Shown piece after piece: positions 8,511 through 17,900 of a stretch of DNA of 64,000 nucleotides. The notes under the pieces were generated by a model. The model did no database searches and had not been told where the DNA came from. It saw nothing but the letters and a program-made list of their open reading frames with translations. The translations under genes were made by a program, and so were the position numbers. This DNA comes from JALORV01 sp963766365 (lineage in GTDB: Bacteria; Pseudomonadota; Gammaproteobacteria; Burkholderiales; Burkholderiaceae_F), in NCBI GenBank assembly GCA_963766365.1, contig CAVXZK010000006.1, positions 124,001-188,000 on the forward strand, read 5' to 3'. Position 1 is the stretch's first letter; every line of letters begins with the position of its first letter.

Positions 8511-10649
8511 ATGGACGAAAATCACGGCATGCGCACCCTACGACTACTCAGCCCGATCCTGGCCGCGGCCTGGCTCGCCCTCGCTTCGTCTGCCTCCATC
8601 GGGCAGTCCCTGCCGCGCTTCGGCGCCCCCGATCCGCATGTCAAGGCGTCACTGATCGCAGCCACCGATGCGGCGGTCCCCGGACAGGCGTTGCAGGTCG
8701 GCCTGCGGCTCGTGCACGACAAGGAGTGGCACACCTACTGGCAGGTCCCGGGCGACTCGGGCCTGCCGACCCGCATCGACTGGCAGCTCCCGGCCGGGAT
8801 GACGGCCGGCCCGATCGAATGGCCGTACCCGCACCGTCTGCCGGCAGGCCCGCTGGTCAACTACGGCTACGACGGCGACACGCTGCTGCTGACCACGCTG
8901 CAGGTGCCCGCGAATCTGCAGCCCGGCACTCCGGTGACGATCAACGGCAAGGCGGAGTGGCTGGAGTGCAAGGACGTGTGCATTCCGGGCAGCGCGGACG
9001 TCGCATTGACCCTGCCGGTCAAGTCGGCAGCGAATCCCTCGGCCCATGCGGCCCTGTTCACTCAGGCGCGCAAGCTGGTACCGACGGCGCTGCCGGGCCT
9101 CGTCGCGCGTGGCACGATCGAGGCGGATCGCATTCGGCTGGCATTTGATCTGCCCGCGGACCGCAAGGCCGAGTCGATCGAATTCTTCCCGCTGGAAGAA
9201 GCCCGTATCGAACCGGCGGCCGCGCAGGTACTGAACCGTCGCGATGGCGTTTCGCTTTACCTGACCGCGGCAAAGCCGGTCAAGGCCGATGCGAAGTCGC
9301 TTGCCGGTGTCGTCGTGGCCAACGGCGGTCCGGCCAAGCCGGGTGGCTGGGCAGCGGTCGTCGAGGCGCCGCTGGTGGCTGGCGTGGTCAGCGCCCCGGA
9401 CACCGCCGCAACCGGCGCCACTGCACCGACCATGTCGCTCGTTGCCGCATTGGGCGCCGCGTTCATTGGCGGCCTGATCCTCAACCTGATGCCCTGCGTG
9501 TTCCCGGTCCTGTCACTGAAGTTGATCGGGCTGGCGCAACACCGCACGCACAGTGGCCCGATGGCCGCGCACGGCGTCGCCTTCGCGGTCGGCGTGATCC
9601 TGTCGTTCGTGCTGCTGGCGGGCCTGCTGATTGCACTCCAGCAGGCGGGCAGCGCGCTCGGCTGGGGCTTCCAGTTGCAGACGCCGTGGGTCGTCGCCTC
9701 GCTGACAGTGCTCTTCTTTGTCATTGGCCTCAACCTGCTGGGCGTGTTCGAGTTCACGTTTGGCAGCGGCCTCGGTAACACCAAGGCGGCCGATGCACTC
9801 GTCGGCAAGTCCGACTGGCGCGGCAGCTTCGGCACTGGAGTGCTGGCGGTCATCGTGGCCTCGCCCTGCACGGCACCGTTCATGAGCGCCGCGCTCGGCT
9901 ACGCGATCACGCAGCCGGCGCCTCTTGCGTTGTCGGTGTTCGCGATGCTCGGCGTCGGCATGGCCGCCCCGTACCTTCTGCTGACGCTGTTTCCGGCGCT
10001 GCTCGCCAGGCTGCCGCGGCCGGGCCGGTGGATGGAACTCTTCAAGCAGTTCATGGCCTTCCCGATGTTCGCCACCTGCGTCTGGCTACTGTGGGTGCTG
10101 GCACAGCAGGTCGATGCCGGCGGTGTTGCGCTGGCACTCGGTGTACTGGTCGCCGTGTCGTTTGCGCTGTGGGCGCTGGGGCTGGCCCAGCGCGGCTCCG
10201 CGAGCTTCCGCTGGGCGGCCCTTATCGGGGCGATCGTTGCGGCGATCACGTTCACGCCGATCGCGACCTCCGAGCCGATCGCCGCAGGCTCGAAGATGGC
10301 GTCCAGCGCTGACTGGATCGAGTATTCACCGGCAAAGCTGGCCGAACTCCGCGGGCAGGGCAAGGCGGTATTCGTCGACTTCACCGCCGCGTGGTGTGTC
10401 ACCTGCCAGGTCAACAAGCGCGTCGCGCTGAACACCGACAAGGTGAAGTCGCGCTTCGCCGAGTCCAATGTCGTGCGGATGAAGGCTGACTGGACCAATC
10501 GCGACGAGCAGATCACGCGCGCGCTCGCCGAATTCGGTCGCAATGGCGTGCCGCTCTATGTCCTTTACGACGCCAAGGGTCAGCCCACGGTACTGCCCGA
10601 ACTTCTGACGGAGAACACGGTCCTAGCGGCGCTCGACAAGCTCAAGTAA
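8511..10649 (+). CDS. ScsB/DsbD-type membrane thiol:disulfide reductant transporter
   Basis: About 712 residues, passing electrons from cytoplasmic thioredoxin to periplasmic partners. Order: Sec signal (LLSPILAAAWLALASSASIG), a large periplasmic DsbD-N/ScsB domain with a C-x3-C pair in ECKDVC, eight or so membrane helices with redox cysteines in NLMPCVFPVLSLK and ASPCTAPF, then a C-terminal thioredoxin domain with WCVTC. The long N-terminal domain and C-x3-C fit the ScsB branch better than E. coli DsbD. ATGs at 8511 and 8529 are both possible, the second lying directly before the signal peptide. The next gene, four bases after the stop region, is a periplasmic peroxiredoxin-like protein, a known type of ScsB client. 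Confidence 0.88.
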   Translation: MDENHGMRTLRLLSPILAAAWLALASSASIGQSLPRFGAPDPHVKASLIAATDAAVPGQALQVGLRLVHDKEWHTYWQVPGDSGLPTRIDWQLPAGMTAGPIEWPYPHRLPAGPLVNYGYDGDTLLLTTLQVPANLQPGTPVTINGKAEWLECKDVCIPGSADVALTLPVKSAANPSAHAALFTQARKLVPTALPGLVARGTIEADRIRLAFDLPADRKAESIEFFPLEEARIEPAAAQVLNRRDGVSLYLTAAKPVKADAKSLAGVVVANGGPAKPGGWAAVVEAPLVAGVVSAPDTAATGATAPTMSLVAALGAAFIGGLILNLMPCVFPVLSLKLIGLAQHRTHSGPMAAHGVAFAVGVILSFVLLAGLLIALQQAGSALGWGFQLQTPWVVASLTVLFFVIGLNLLGVFEFTFGSGLGNTKAADALVGKSDWRGSFGTGVLAVIVASPCTAPFMSAALGYAITQPAPLALSVFAMLGVGMAAPYLLLTLFPALLARLPRPGRWMELFKQFMAFPMFATCVWLLWVLAQQVDAGGVALALGVLVAVSFALWALGLAQRGSASFRWAALIGAIVAAITFTPIATSEPIAAGSKMASSADWIEYSPAKLAELRGQGKAVFVDFTAAWCVTCQVNKRVALNTDKVKSRFAESNVVRMKADWTNRDEQITRALAEFGRNGVPLYVLYDAKGQPTVLPELLTENTVLAALDKLK

Positions 10650-10659
10650 GGAGTTGTGC

Positions 10660-11259
10660 ATGAAGCGCGCCGCTTCGCTCGTGGTTTCTAGCTATTTCTT
10701 CATGTCGGTGGCGCTGGCCGCCGCGACGGCCGGCCAGCCGGCACCTGCATTCAAGGGCACTGACGTCAACGGCAAGCCGGTCGCGCTGTCCGACTTCAAG
10801 GGCAAGTACGTTGTCCTCGAGTGGAACAACCCGAACTGCCCGTTCGTGATGAAGCACTACGACAGCGGCAACATGCAGTCGCTGCAGAAGCGCTTCGGCG
10901 CCGACAACGTCGCCTGGATCGCCGTCAATTCGACCCGCGACGACCATGGGGACTACATGGCCCCGGCCAGCCTCGCAGCCTGGTTCAAGCAGCAGAACGC
11001 GGCACCGACCGCCGTGCTGATGGACAGCAAGGGTGAGATCGGCCGCGCTTATGGCGCGAAGGTGACGCCGCACATGTACGTCATCGATCCGAAGGGCACC
11101 GTGATCTACGCCGGCGCCATCGACGACAAGCGCAGCGCCAATCCGGCGGACGTCAAGACCGCCAGCAACTACGTCGTGGCAGCGCTGACCGAGGCCCGTT
11201 CGGGCAAGCCGGTAGCGACCGCTGCGTCGAGCGCGTACGGCTGCACGATCAAGTACTGA
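10660..11259 (+). CDS. Periplasmic peroxiredoxin-like thioredoxin-fold protein
   Basis: A 199-residue exported protein: signal peptide ending ALAA near residue 20, then a redoxin/AhpC-TSA fold with NNPNCPFVMKHY holding a single active-site cysteine instead of a CxxC, and a second cysteine close to the C-terminus (YGCTIKY). One-cysteine active site plus late cysteine suggests a peroxiredoxin-type cycle. ATG 10660 is preferred because AAGGAG sits at 10647-10652. The gene follows the ScsB-type transporter by ten bases and ends at a strong terminator, so the pair is probably a dedicated envelope peroxide-reduction unit, as described for ScsB and PprX in Caulobacter; that function is inferred here. 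Confidence 0.8.
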   Translation: MKRAASLVVSSYFFMSVALAAATAGQPAPAFKGTDVNGKPVALSDFKGKYVVLEWNNPNCPFVMKHYDSGNMQSLQKRFGADNVAWIAVNSTRDDHGDYMAPASLAAWFKQQNAAPTAVLMDSKGEIGRAYGAKVTPHMYVIDPKGTVIYAGAIDDKRSANPADVKTASNYVVAALTEARSGKPVATAASSAYGCTIKY

Positions 11260-11277
11260 TCAGTTCATTCCACAAAA

Positions 11278-11309
11278 GACAAACGGCCCGCGATTGCGGG
11301 CCGTTTGTC
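11278..11309. terminator. Bidirectional intrinsic terminator
   Basis: Perfect 14-base stem (GACAAACGGCCCGC with its complement) and a GATT loop. T-rich bases follow on both strands. It sits between the converging peroxiredoxin-like gene and groEL, so it can end both transcripts. Confidence 0.9.
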
Positions 11310-11441
11310 TTTCGGTTGAGCGAGCTCTGCAACCGGACGGATGGATCGGGCGCGAAAGCTAGGCGCGAGGCCGTAGACAGTACGTCGACTGGTACGGCAA
11401 GGCCGAGCAACGACGCTATCGCGCCCGAGGCGCCGTCCGAG

Positions 11442-13085
<1,644 letters not shown>

Positions 13086-13143
13086 AGAACCTCTCTCTGG
13101 AAATTGATTGGCCGGACGCGTAGCGGCCGGCGCCACGGAACAA

Positions 13144-13431
13144 CTAGGCGACGACGCCCATCAGGTCTTCTTCGCGCATGACGAGGAGTTCCTCGCCTTC
13201 GACCTTGACCGTCTGGCCCGAGTACTTGCCGAACAGCACCTTGTCACCGACCTTGACGTCGAGCGGAACGATCTTGCCGTTGTCGTCGCGCTTGCCCGGC
13301 CCGACAGCGATGATCTCGCCCTGGTCGGGCTTCTCGGCAGCGTTGTCGGGAATGACGATGCCGGACGCGGTCTTACGCTCCTGGTCCAGGCGCTTGACGA
13401 TCACGCGATCGTGCAGAGGACGAATCTTCAT
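13144..13431 (-). CDS. groES: Co-chaperonin GroES (Hsp10)
   Basis: A 95-residue lid protein of the GroEL chamber, starting MKIRPLHDRVIVKR. The mobile loop (KTASGIVIPDNAAEKP) and the end VMREEDLMGVV are intact. The open frame begins at 13569, but homology and an AGGAGAC ribosome site fix the start at 13431. First gene of the groESL operon. Confidence 0.98.
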   Translation of the reverse strand: MKIRPLHDRVIVKRLDQERKTASGIVIPDNAAEKPDQGEIIAVGPGKRDDNGKIVPLDVKVGDKVLFGKYSGQTVKVEGEELLVMREEDLMGVVA

Positions 13432-13514
13432 AGGGTCTCCTAGCAGTTGATCTCTCGACGGGCGAGAAACGGGAAATTGGGGAGGCGAAACCTCCGGGCC
13501 CCGGCGAGCCGTTG

Positions 13515-13541
13515 TTAGCAGTCGACCGAGACGAGTGCTAA
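13515..13541. promoter_or_regulatory. CIRCE operator (HrcA binding site)
   Basis: Inverted repeat with nine bases between the arms. One arm is a perfect GAGTGCTAA; the other is TTAGCAGTC, one mismatch from TTAGCACTC. It lies 84 bases before groES, directly after the -10 box, where bound HrcA would block transcription. hrcA itself is not in the window. Confidence 0.92.
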
Positions 13542-13569
13542 TTCTAAGGGCAGCGGCTTCGAGTTTCAA
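13541..13569 (-). promoter_or_regulatory. Sigma70-type promoter of groESL
   Basis: On the minus strand TTGAAA (13564-13569), 17 bases, then TAGAAT (13541-13546), both near consensus. CIRCE begins at the last base of the -10 box. The -35 is part of CTTGAAA, the sigma32 -35 word, but no CCCCAT-type -10 follows, so vegetative transcription repressed by HrcA is the better reading. Confidence 0.85.
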
Positions 13570-13841
13570 GGCCCGGAGGCCGGAGAATTTTCAAGATCGG
13601 CCTGGGCCTCGCCGCGTCTACAGACCCGAACGAGCGTGTGAGCGTTCACTTACTTCACAGCAATCTCATCGCGGCGCGAGGTTGGGGTTCGCTGCCCTCG
13701 CCGACGCTCTGTTGCGCTGCGCTGACCTTCCGTCGGGGCCGCGCGGCTGGTCGTCGACGGCCTAATACCTTTGCGTGATGGGACACTGCCCTTCTGTGCC
13801 GACAATCCATACGTCGACGACAAGTAGGGCGGGGTTTGGGC
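13570..13841. other. Intergenic stretch upstream of groESL and the Cas6e-like gene
   Basis: About 270 bases between divergent genes. I see no tRNA, repeat array or credible gene. It must hold the promoter for the plus-strand Cas6e-like gene, but no hexamer pair stands out and there is no clear ribosome site before 13842. Confidence 0.6.
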
Positions 13842-14531
13842 ATGGACGTCTCGTTACGACTGCCGACGCATTGGCTGGGCGCGACCAGCGCCAAGGGCAG
13901 GGGTCCCAAGACCCTGCGCGCCTTCGTCAATACGGTCATGAGCTACACGAAGATGGACGTTCCCACGGTCGAGCTGTACGAGACCGCGGTGACGTTCTCG
14001 CCAAAGCACTCCGATCCGCTGTCCGCACACTCAGCGCTGACCCGCACCTTTGGCAAGAAGGCCGGCGTGAGTTTCGTCTTCCGCGCCGACACGGCGACCG
14101 AGGGCCGCTACTGGGTCTATTCGGGCGACCCGTGGCTCGAGCCTCCGGCCGAAGCCGTCAGCGCACTGGCGCCCAAGCGCCTGGTGGTCCAGCTGGCGGA
14201 AGGACTGCCTTATCGCTTTGCGCTTGAAGCCTGTGTCGGCCGCGAGCGCATGGTCGACGGCGAGAAGGAAGTCGAGCCCTTCAAGACGCCGCAAGAGGTC
14301 GAGGCGTGGCTGGTCGCGATCGCGCCCAAGTTCGGCTTCAAGCCCGATTTCTTCAACGTCGCGATCAAGCAGCTGCAGTTCCCCTACGGCAACCGCACCA
14401 TCACGCTGCCCTATGCCTCGATCGAGGGCGTGCTCGAGGTGACGGACGCCGACCTGCTGAAGAAGCCGTTGCTGCGTGGCATCGGCTCCTATCGCCGCGT
14501 GGGTCTCGGGCTGCTGCAGTTGTCCAACTAG
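13842..14531 (+). CDS. Stand-alone Cas6e-family (CasE/Cse3) CRISPR RNA endonuclease-like protein
   Basis: Up to 229 residues. Not annotated by context: no cas gene or array is nearby. By eye it follows E. coli Cas6e from end to end: HSDPLSAHSALTRTF matches the segment holding the catalytic histidine (H63 here; the neighbouring Tyr is Leu), VSFVFRADTATEGRYWVYS matches the following strands, LPYRFALEACV matches LYFRLRANP, then EVEAWL, IEGVLEVTDADLL, and the glycine-rich RNA-binding loop GIGSYRRVGLGLLQL at 213-227. Cas6e cuts repeats in pre-crRNA. The first ~40 residues have no counterpart, so translation may start at a later ATG (13938 or 13953). A hairpin and a terminator follow the stop directly, so it is monocistronic. 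Family call firm; activity and role unknown. Confidence 0.82.
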   Translation: MDVSLRLPTHWLGATSAKGRGPKTLRAFVNTVMSYTKMDVPTVELYETAVTFSPKHSDPLSAHSALTRTFGKKAGVSFVFRADTATEGRYWVYSGDPWLEPPAEAVSALAPKRLVVQLAEGLPYRFALEACVGRERMVDGEKEVEPFKTPQEVEAWLVAIAPKFGFKPDFFNVAIKQLQFPYGNRTITLPYASIEGVLEVTDADLLKKPLLRGIGSYRRVGLGLLQLSN

Positions 14532-14561
14532 GTCTGCGCCGCGAAATGCGGCGGATGCAAG

Positions 14562-14583
14562 AACGGCGCCCAAGGGCGCCGTT
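14562..14583 (+). terminator. Intrinsic terminator after the Cas6e-like gene
   Basis: Nine-base stem AACGGCGCC / GGCGCCGTT with a CAAG loop, followed by TCTCTTCCT. It is 30 bases after the stop and may also serve the converging DUF1501 gene. Confidence 0.75.
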
Positions 14584-14610
14584 TCTCTTCCTGGCCGCTC
14601 GAGCACCAGC

Positions 14611-15999
14611 CTAGGCCATGAATCCGAGATTCGCCTGCGGGAAGTTGGACGCGTTCGGCAATACGTCCGGCAACTGCGTGGCGGTGATTCCGAACCAGGT
14701 GGCCAGCGTCGCCGCGTACTGGTTCACGGACGTCGTCGGCAGCAGGTTGCCCCGCCCCACGTCGTTCGGACCGCGCAGCACGGTGTCCGGCCAGGTGCCG
14801 TACAGATCGCCACCCTTCACCGCGCCGCCGACGATGAAGTGATGCGCACCCCAGCCGTGGTCGGAGCCTTCGCCGTTGGAGTTCAGCGTGCGCCCGAAGT
14901 CCGACGCGGTGAACGCGGTCACGGTGTCGGCCACGCCGAGTGTGACAGTCGCCTGGTAGAACGCGGCCAGCGCGTTCGCCAGTTCGGTCATGCGCCCACC
15001 ATGCCCAGTGATCAGCCCGGAGTGCTGGTCGAAGCCGCCGATCGAGACATGGAAGACCTGCCGCTTCGCACCGAGCGCCTGGCGCGCCGCGATCATGCGC
15101 GCAACGTTGCGCAGCTGATTGCCCAGCCCCGTGGCCGGAAAGGTCGAAAACGGCGCGGCGGTGTTCGGGAAGCCGACCAGCGCCGTATTGAGCGTCTGCG
15201 CCGCTTCCGACGAGCGCTTCACGATCGAGTTGTAATCCTTCTCGAGCAGGTTGCCTCGGTCTTCGGTCATCAGGCGCCGTGCTGTGGCCGGCCCGGCGGA
15301 CGAGCCGAACAGCGCGTTGCCGGAGATGCTGCCGATGGCAAGTCCGCCGTTGTTGCCGATCTGCATCTGCACACTCGTCTGGCCGGACAGGAACACCGCG
15401 GTTCCGGACGCCGATACGCAGGTGAAGTTCTGGTACTGGTTCGCCGCGGCGAACAGGTCGCCGGCTCGTCCGCCCCAGCCGACGCGGGCACCTTCACGGC
15501 GCCCGTTGTACGTCTGCCAGACCGATTGCTGATCGTTGTGCGAGAACAGGCTGGGCGGTAGCGGCACGCTGCGCGCCCGGTACTGCGCCATCGTCGTCGG
15601 CACCACCAGCGTGCCGACGTTCGCGAGCACGGCCGCCTTGCCAGCGTCGTAGATCGTCTTCACGGGTTGCAGTTCCGACCGCAACGCGATCTGCCGGCCC
15701 GCCATCGACGGGTTGGTCGGAGTGTTGAGCGGCAGCAGCGCGGTCTGTGGCAGCGTGAGGTTGGTGCGCGATTGCGCGTACAGCTGATAGTTCGCGTTGT
15801 CGTACGGAACGACCGTGTTCGAATGGTCGTTGCCGCCGTACATGAAGATGCAGACCAGCGCCTTGTAATCGGTCGGCACGGTCTGGGCGGCGGCCGAGCT
15901 GATCGCCGCCAGGTTGACGGCCCACGGGGTGGCGGCGCCGGCCAGCGACAGGCGCGAGGCGGTGCGGAGGAATTCGCGGCGGGAAGCGCTGATCGTCAT
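14611..15999 (-). CDS. Tat-exported DUF1501 protein
   Basis: A 462-residue DUF1501 family member (alkaline-phosphatase-like fold). The N-terminus has a twin-arginine signal, SRREFLRTASRLSLAGA, with cleavage likely after SSAAAQ. Conserved parts: LVCIFMYGGNDHSNTVVPYD, HVSIGGFDQHSG, TAFTASDFGRTLNSNGEGSDHGWG and VGGAVKGGDLYGTWP. Function is not established; members are usually paired with DUF1800 proteins, as here, 14 bases downstream of one. The pair is thought to act at the cell surface or periplasm. Confidence 0.88.
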   Translation of the reverse strand: MTISASRREFLRTASRLSLAGAATPWAVNLAAISSAAAQTVPTDYKALVCIFMYGGNDHSNTVVPYDNANYQLYAQSRTNLTLPQTALLPLNTPTNPSMAGRQIALRSELQPVKTIYDAGKAAVLANVGTLVVPTTMAQYRARSVPLPPSLFSHNDQQSVWQTYNGRREGARVGWGGRAGDLFAAANQYQNFTCVSASGTAVFLSGQTSVQMQIGNNGGLAIGSISGNALFGSSAGPATARRLMTEDRGNLLEKDYNSIVKRSSEAAQTLNTALVGFPNTAAPFSTFPATGLGNQLRNVARMIAARQALGAKRQVFHVSIGGFDQHSGLITGHGGRMTELANALAAFYQATVTLGVADTVTAFTASDFGRTLNSNGEGSDHGWGAHHFIVGGAVKGGDLYGTWPDTVLRGPNDVGRGNLLPTTSVNQYAATLATWFGITATQLPDVLPNASNFPQANLGFMA

Positions 16000-16013
16000 C
16001 GGTCTGCCTCCGC

Positions 16014-17759
16014 CTACTTCTGCACCAGGAATTCCGGCGACGTCATCGTCAGGAATATCGCGAGATTCGTGCGGTTCTGCCGCGCGTTGTTGGCTGTCAT
16101 CGGGATCGCGTTCACGGCATCGCGGATCGATGCCACCGTTGCGCTGGACATCGAATTGCCGGTCAGCAGCAGGTTGACGCGCGCCACCAGCGCGTCGCCG
16201 TTGTCGGCCATTGCATTTGTCGCCGTGTAGTCCGCGCGGACATCGCTGCCGGTACCGATGCCGTTCTGGATCACGCCCTGGATGAAGTTGGCATAGGAGG
16301 CGACCGAAATCTCGTGAGTGATCTGGAATTCCGGCGCGACCAGATCCGCGGCCGCCACGCTGGTGTTCGGCGGCACGAAACCAGGACGGAAGAAGTTGAA
16401 TACGCTCGGCGCGCGCATCGGCGTCTGTGCCAGCTGGTTGTCGAGCACACCGAGCCGGAAATTGCCGCTCTGCGAGGTGGCGCCGAAGGCCCGCATCCAG
16501 GCCGCGAGCCGCAGGTTCGGCTCACGCAGCTTGCCGGCGTTCGGCCCCGCTCCCGGTGTCGTTGCCTCGGGATCGAACAGCACCGCACGCACCGTCGCCT
16601 TCAGGTCGCCGCGGACGCCCTTGCCGTTGTCGTTGAACGCGGCCGCCACGCGACCGACGTAGGCGGGACTCGGGTTGCTCGTCACCATGTGCTGGATCAG
16701 GCGCTGCGCCAGGAACGGGCCGACGTTGGGGTGGTTGAACAGCGTGTCGAGCGCCGTCTTCAGCGCCTGCGGCCCCGCCGTTCCCGCCGGTATCGTCGCG
16801 CCGAGAAACTTCTTTTCGATCGGCGAGTGATACTGCGCATAGAACTGCATCGGTATCACGCGCCGCATCGGATCGGCCGGGTTGCTGCCACCGAAGCGGC
16901 CGTTGACCGGATCCGGCGTGCCGGTGTTGCCCCACCCCCACCCGGTGAAGACATGCGCCAGTCCGCGGATGTCATCCATGCCGTAGGTATCCACCGGCTC
17001 GCCATTCACCAGCTTCGGAGTGCCGTCGGTGTTGAGTTCCACCAGGCCGATGGAGAACAGTTGCATCACTTCGCGGGCAAAGTTCTCGTCGGGCACGCGT
17101 CCGCCGTCACCGCGGTTCGCCAGGGACGTCAGGTACTGACCCATGGCTGGATGCTTGGTCACGGCTTCCAAGAGGTCGCGGTAGTTGCCGAAGGCGTGGG
17201 TCGACAGCGTGTCGAGGTAGAACGCCAGCGTGTGCGGCGCGTTCTGCAGGGCGGCATCGGCGGCCGAGGTCACGAGGATCTGCGACAGCGCATAGGTCAC
17301 ACGCTGACGCAGCGGGTCCGGTCCGGTGATCGCCTGGCGCCAGAACGACTGGTACAGCGGATCGATCGTGACTGTGACGCCTTCAGGCGTCGGGATCGGA
17401 TAGGCCGCCAGCACGAAATCCAGGTGCGACGTGCGTGGCGTCCGGAACTGCTGTTCGATCCAGTCGTTGTAGCCCAGGCGCTTCAGTCGATCCATTTCCG
17501 CGGACGTCGCGCCAAACGTCGACTGCCACAGGAAGCGCACGGCTTCCGCATCCGATGGCGTCGCGGCAGGCGCTGCGGTGGGCCCCGAAGGAGCGAAGCC
17601 CCCGGGGGGCGGTTCCGGGGTAGTCGCCGGGCCGGTACCCGACGAAGACGGCGTGGCGGGCGCAGCCGGGCTGTCGCCGCCGCCGCCGCATGCGGCCACT
17701 AACAGCGCGGCGCACAGCGCAGCCAGTAAGCTTCGAAGCGTGGGTGCAGCCAGGTTCAT
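16014..17759 (-). CDS. DUF1800 lipoprotein
   Basis: A 581-residue protein with a lipoprotein signal (LLAALCAALLVAAC, lipobox cysteine at residue 24), a Gly/Pro/Thr-rich linker, then the DUF1800 domain from about residue 80 (AVRFLWQSTFGAT... NDWIEQQF) with NFAREVMQLFSIGLVELN, HVFTGWGW and the end MTSPEFLVQK. The frame stays open to 18380, but the lipoprotein signal argues for the ATG at 17759. Function unknown; it forms an operon with the Tat-exported DUF1501 protein. Confidence 0.86.
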   Translation of the reverse strand: MNLAAPTLRSLLAALCAALLVAACGGGGDSPAAPATPSSSGTGPATTPEPPPGGFAPSGPTAAPAATPSDAEAVRFLWQSTFGATSAEMDRLKRLGYNDWIEQQFRTPRTSHLDFVLAAYPIPTPEGVTVTIDPLYQSFWRQAITGPDPLRQRVTYALSQILVTSAADAALQNAPHTLAFYLDTLSTHAFGNYRDLLEAVTKHPAMGQYLTSLANRGDGGRVPDENFAREVMQLFSIGLVELNTDGTPKLVNGEPVDTYGMDDIRGLAHVFTGWGWGNTGTPDPVNGRFGGSNPADPMRRVIPMQFYAQYHSPIEKKFLGATIPAGTAGPQALKTALDTLFNHPNVGPFLAQRLIQHMVTSNPSPAYVGRVAAAFNDNGKGVRGDLKATVRAVLFDPEATTPGAGPNAGKLREPNLRLAAWMRAFGATSQSGNFRLGVLDNQLAQTPMRAPSVFNFFRPGFVPPNTSVAAADLVAPEFQITHEISVASYANFIQGVIQNGIGTGSDVRADYTATNAMADNGDALVARVNLLLTGNSMSSATVASIRDAVNAIPMTANNARQNRTNLAIFLTMTSPEFLVQK

Positions 17760-17900
17760 TACGTGTCCGACAAGGTATGCGCAGGGCGCAGGCAGGACCG
17801 CGTGGTGCGGCTCGACCATGGCGCAGGCTAAACAGCGGGTGCATCCCGGTCCATCGGTCGAACGAATTAGCGGTCGTAGCCGACAAGGGAGTCGTAGACG

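Noticed and set aside
13570..14620. CRISPR array near the Cas6e-like gene
   Set aside because: No direct repeats with regular spacing were found around the gene or elsewhere in the window.
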